A DNA stretch of 64,000 bases from Rugamonas fusca. Its GTDB lineage: Bacteria; Pseudomonadota; Gammaproteobacteria; Burkholderiales; Burkholderiaceae_D. The stretch lies in NCBI RefSeq assembly GCF_014042365.1, contig NZ_JACEZS010000002.1, positions 124,001-188,000 of the forward strand, in the 5' to 3' direction. The notes under the pieces were generated by a model. The model was not told where the DNA came from. It ran no database searches and saw nothing but the letters and a program-made list of their open reading frames with translations. Positions 61,143-64,000 of the stretch are shown here, one piece after another (positions within the stretch are counted from its first letter, which is position 1; the number at the start of each line of letters is the position of its first letter). A program made the position numbers and the translations under genes.

Positions 61143-62153
61143 TTAGGTGGCCCAGCGCATCAGCACCATCACCAGCGCGGCCAGGAACACGGTCTCACCC
61201 ACCATCAGCGCGATCGGCTTGATACCGACGGCGGCCAGTTCCTTCAGTTGCGTCTTCATGCCCAGCGCGCTGATGGCGATCACCAGCGCCCAGCGCGATG
61301 CCTCGTTGCCCGCATGCTGCACGACGGCCGGCACCCAGCCCGTGCTGTTGATACAGGCCAGCACGAAGAAGCCCACCGCGAAACCGGGCAGCAGCGGCGG
61401 GCGCGCGCTGCCCGCCTGCGCTCCCTGGGCCCGCGTGATCAGGGCCGCGCACAGGATCACGGGCAGCAGCATGGCCACCCGCATCAGCTTGACGACCGTG
61501 GCCGCGTCACCCGTCTCGCGCGACATGCTGTAGCCGGCGCCCACCACCTGCGCCACGTCGTGGATGGTCCCGCCCAGGAATACGCCGGCCTGCAACGGCG
61601 ACAACGAGAAGAAGCTGGCGATCATCGGATAGGCGATCATGGCCGTCGTTGACAGGGCCGACACGCAGATCACCGTGAACAGTGTGGCCTTCTCCTTCTG
61701 TTCATGGGCCGGCAGCGCGGCCGCCAGCGCCAGCGCGGCGGAAGCGCCGCAAATGGCAGTGGCGCCGCCCGTCAGCATGCCAAACAGCTGGTTAAAGCCG
61801 AGCAACCTGGCCACCAGCACCGACACCAGGATGGTGACCGTGACGACCACCACCACCAGCACCACCGGCTTCCAGCCCAGGGCCGCGATCTGCGACAGCG
61901 TGAGCCGCAATCCCAGCAGCGCCACGCCCAGGCGCAAGATGGTGCGGGCCGTGTATTCGATCCCCGGCTTGCACTGCCCTTCGCCGGACAGGAAGTTGAG
62001 CGCCATGCCCAGCAGCAGCGCGAACAGCATCACGGGCGCGCCGTAATGCTCAGACAGGAAACTGGCCGCCGCCGCCACCATGGCGCTGACGATGAAGCCC
62101 GGCGCCAGCACGCGCACGCGCGCGTTCAAGCCTGCAAAAAAGGGGGAAATCAC
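61143..62153 (-). CDS. YeiH/UPF0324-family membrane transporter
   Basis: A 336-residue inner-membrane protein with about ten helices, annotated in relatives as 'putative sulfate exporter'. Family landmarks are FALLLGMALNFL, LRLGVALLGLRLTLSQI, MLTGGATAICGASAALA and GGTIHDVAQVVGAGYSM. The GTG start at 62153 overlaps the Rieske gene stop (GTGA). Last gene of a four-gene operon transcribed from the MFS gene. Transport of sulfate/sulfite is family annotation only. Confidence 0.84.
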   Translation of the reverse strand: MISPFFAGLNARVRVLAPGFIVSAMVAAAASFLSEHYGAPVMLFALLLGMALNFLSGEGQCKPGIEYTARTILRLGVALLGLRLTLSQIAALGWKPVVLVVVVVTVTILVSVLVARLLGFNQLFGMLTGGATAICGASAALALAAALPAHEQKEKATLFTVICVSALSTTAMIAYPMIASFFSLSPLQAGVFLGGTIHDVAQVVGAGYSMSRETGDAATVVKLMRVAMLLPVILCAALITRAQGAQAGSARPPLLPGFAVGFFVLACINSTGWVPAVVQHAGNEASRWALVIAISALGMKTQLKELAAVGIKPIALMVGETVFLAALVMVLMRWAT

Positions 62154-62476
62154 GCTGCGCTCTCCTCGCCGGGCAGCGTCAGGTAGACGCCGTCCGCTTC
62201 AATTGTGATGGGATAAACCGCCACCTTCATCTCAGGCACGTTAGCCAGGCAACCCGTGCCCAGGTGGAAGCGCAGGCCATGCGCCGGACAGCGTATGTAC
62301 ATGCCTTCGAGCTTGCCGCCGGCCAGTGACGCCCCCTGGTGGGGGCAGCCGTCCTCGATGGCGTGGTAAGCACCATCCACATGGAACAGCAGCAGGCAGC
62401 GGCCGTCCACGCGCAGGATGGCGCGCCCGCCGTCCGGCGGCAGCTGCTGCGCCGCCAGCGCCATGCGCCGGCTCAT
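62150..62476 (-). CDS. Rieske [2Fe-2S] ferredoxin-type protein
   Basis: A 108-residue single-domain Rieske protein. The cluster ligands are in CPHQGAS (Cys-x-His) and CPAHGLRF (Cys-x2-His). No signal or membrane anchor is present, so it is a soluble cytoplasmic electron carrier of the dioxygenase-ferredoxin or NirD-like type. No partner oxygenase or reductase is encoded in the window. It overlaps genes on both sides by 4 bp, so all are co-translated. Confidence 0.87.
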   Translation of the reverse strand: MSRRMALAAQQLPPDGGRAILRVDGRCLLLFHVDGAYHAIEDGCPHQGASLAGGKLEGMYIRCPAHGLRFHLGTGCLANVPEMKVAVYPITIEADGVYLTLPGEESAA

Positions 62477-63135
62477 GGCGCCACCGCGTCGGCCGGTTCC
62501 AGCGCGGCCAGCATGGCCGCCAGCAGCACTTCGGGCGGCTGCGCGCCGCTCGCCACCAGCTTGCCATTGACGACGTAGTACGGCACGCCGCCATTGCCAT
62601 TGCCCACGCCGTCGGCCTGGAACGGCACGGCCGCGCCCAGCATCAGCGGCGCGATGTCGGCCCGCGCCATGCCACAGGCCAGGCCGTGCGTGAGCAGCAC
62701 GGCCGGGTCGCCGACGTCCTCGCCGCGCTGGAAGTAGCCGGTCAACAGCCGTTCCAGCAGCGCGTCACGCTGGGCCGCGCTGCCGTTGCGCGCCGCGTGT
62801 TGCAGCAGGCGGTGCGCGTCTGCCGTGTTGGGCATGTTGCGGATGCGCTGGTAGTCGATCTGGACCCCGGCGGCAGCTGCCGCCTCGCTGACCTGGGCCT
62901 GGCGCCGGCGCACGGCCGTGTCGCCGCCCAGGCGCTGGCGGTAGAACTCCATGAACGGCCAGCCAGCGGCAGGCACGTTGGGCAGCAACTGCACGCCGCG
63001 CCAACGCACATGCACCGCCACCTCGGGCGCGCACGCGCGCAGGCGCGCGATGGCGGCCTGCAGGTTGCGCATGCCGATCAGGCACCATGGGCAGATCACG
63101 TCGAATCCCACTTCGATATGCAGCACGGGCTTCAT
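62473..63135 (-). CDS. DsbA-family oxidoreductase (FrnE-like)
   Basis: A 220-residue thioredoxin-fold protein with active site CPWC in the N-terminal strand (EVGFDVICPWCLIGMRNLQ) and the helical insertion typical of FrnE/2-hydroxychromene-2-carboxylate isomerase relatives, ending with NGNGGVPYYVVNGK. No signal peptide, so it acts in the cytoplasm. The ATG at 63135 overlaps the MFS stop, and its own stop overlaps the Rieske start. Confidence 0.84.
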   Translation of the reverse strand: MKPVLHIEVGFDVICPWCLIGMRNLQAAIARLRACAPEVAVHVRWRGVQLLPNVPAAGWPFMEFYRQRLGGDTAVRRRQAQVSEAAAAAGVQIDYQRIRNMPNTADAHRLLQHAARNGSAAQRDALLERLLTGYFQRGEDVGDPAVLLTHGLACGMARADIAPLMLGAAVPFQADGVGNGNGGVPYYVVNGKLVASGAQPPEVLLAAMLAALEPADAVAP

Positions 63136-64000
63136 GCCTGCACCTCCATCGCTGCGGCACGCACGCCGTTGGCCGCGGCGGCGGCGCATTGCGCGTCGTG
63201 CGCATAATGGCGGCGCGCGTACCAGAACACGGCGGCCGCCGCGATGCTCAGCAACGGCACCAGCTGGAACGCCGTGGCCAGGCCCAGGTGGTCGGCCAGC
63301 ACGCCCGTCAGGAACGGACCGGGCGCAAGGCCCAGCAGGTTGTTGGCCAGCGTCAGCGTGGCGAACGCCGTACCGTGGATGGAACGGTGCGTGAGGTTGG
63401 CCACCATGGCGCCGGCCGGCCCCGTGGTGCCGGCGGCCAGGAACATGCCGGCACCGATCAGGGCCAGTTGCAAAGCGCCCGGCGCCATGGCGAAGGCCAC
63501 CGACAGCAACAGGCAGCTGCCCAGGCAGTAGGCGATGGCCAGCGTGATCTTGCGCGGCGGCGAATGGCGGCACAGCCGGTCGCTCAGCATCCCGCACAAG
63601 ACCATGCCGGCGCCGCTGGCCAGCACCACGGCCGCCGCGCCGGCGCCGGCGCGGTCGGCGCCCATGGCGTAGTAGCGGTTCATGAAGCTGGGCATCCAGA
63701 CGATGAAGGTGCCGCCCACGAACAGCTGCAAACCGCTGCCCACGTAGGCGGCCCGCACGGAACGGCTGCCGAACAGGCTGCCCAACGGCAGGCGGGCCGG
63801 CTTGCCGTCCGCCCTACCCTGCCCGCGCGCCGCGCCTTGGGCCCCCTGCGCGCCTTGCGGTGCGATGCGACCTTCCTTGACGATAATGGGGTACAGCACG
63901 GCCAGCATCAGCCCGAACAGGGCCATGCCGGCGAACGCCCAGCGCCAGCCCACGTGGGCCGCGATGCCGCCACCGAGCGCCATGCCCAGCACGGAGCCGA
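63132..64000 (-). CDS. MFS transporter (5' end beyond window)
   Basis: The C-terminal ~289 residues of a major-facilitator protein, open at the right window edge. Hydrophobic segments recur (WAFAGMALFGLMLAVLYPII, LQLFVGGTFIVWMPSFMNRY, MVLCGMLSDRLCRHSPPRKI with the MFS loop pattern, AMAPGALQLALIGAGMFLAA). The cytoplasmic loop after about the sixth helix is Gly/Gln-rich (APQGAQGAQGAARGQGR). First visible gene of an overlapping operon with DsbA-like, Rieske and YeiH-like genes. Substrate unknown. Confidence 0.83.
   Translation of the reverse strand, partial: GSVLGMALGGGIAAHVGWRWAFAGMALFGLMLAVLYPIIVKEGRIAPQGAQGAQGAARGQGRADGKPARLPLGSLFGSRSVRAAYVGSGLQLFVGGTFIVWMPSFMNRYYAMGADRAGAGAAAVVLASGAGMVLCGMLSDRLCRHSPPRKITLAIAYCLGSCLLLSVAFAMAPGALQLALIGAGMFLAAGTTGPAGAMVANLTHRSIHGTAFATLTLANNLLGLAPGPFLTGVLADHLGLATAFQLVPLLSIAAAAVFWYARRHYAHDAQCAAAAANGVRAAAMEVQA

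Overview
The window looks like chromosome of a high-GC betaproteobacterium, most likely Oxalobacteraceae (Massilia/Duganella/Janthinobacterium type). This rests on base composition, the polyhydroxyalkanoate (PHA) synthase, abundant chemotaxis and cyclic-di-GMP genes, and the protein families present; no rRNA gene or species marker is visible. I see no tRNA, rRNA, CRISPR array, integrase or transposase gene. Coding density is high: about 50 protein genes, the first and last cut by the window edges.

Layout. 1-5 kb: secreted penicillin-acylase-type amidase, a GAF/receiver-like gene pair, AMP nucleosidase. 5.2-17.6 kb: PHA synthase divergent from an eight-gene operon (TolC-like, HlyD-like, two-NBD ABC ATPase, two ABC permeases, FabI-like reductase, MaoC-phosphotransacetylase fusion, acetate kinase). 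The divergent promoter carries one perfect FNR/ANR palindrome with -10 boxes placed symmetrically on both sides. 17.8-22 kb: outer-membrane protein, LysE exporter, cytochrome b561, Aer-type aerotaxis receptor. 22-27 kb: Pls/PosA-type membrane NRPS with its own phosphopantetheinyl transferase. 27-32 kb: small outer-membrane protein and a 1445-residue Calx-beta repeat protein. 32-41.5 kb: periplasmic binding protein, D-amino-acid dehydrogenase, PAS-GGDEF-EAL protein, TPR membrane protein, sulfite-oxidase-type molybdoenzyme with cytochrome c, DUF4139 protein. 41.6-44.3 kb: TetR-desaturase-dienoyl-CoA isomerase operon with a palindromic operator. 44.3-54 kb: EF-hand protein, sedolisin, MocR regulator, small proteins, a zinc phospholipase C/parvulin operon, and a divergent phosphatase with a Pho box. 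54-59 kb: sulfotransferase, DHH phosphoesterase and APS kinase (a sulfation module) behind a chemoreceptor. 59-64 kb: hemerythrin-like protein, AraC regulator, and an overlapping four-gene operon (MFS, DsbA-like, Rieske, YeiH-like).

How it works together. The strongest theme is low-oxygen control. Four FNR-type boxes (7072, 22010, 37118, 59178) each sit about 41-42 bp before a predicted start site with a reasonable -10. They precede phaC/the tolC operon, the Aer receptor, the GGDEF-EAL protein and the hemerythrin gene. Carbon storage, acyl-phosphate ATP formation, export, aerotaxis, c-di-GMP and an O2/NO-binding protein thus look like parts of one regulon. A second theme is phosphate scavenging (Pho box, phosphatase, phospholipase C).

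Non-coding repeats are notable. Two related 160-175 bp elements have 24-bp terminal inverted repeats. A second family shares an AAAATCGGGGACGTA core, with one copy an almost perfect 37-bp-arm hairpin. Most copies fill the gap between convergent genes.
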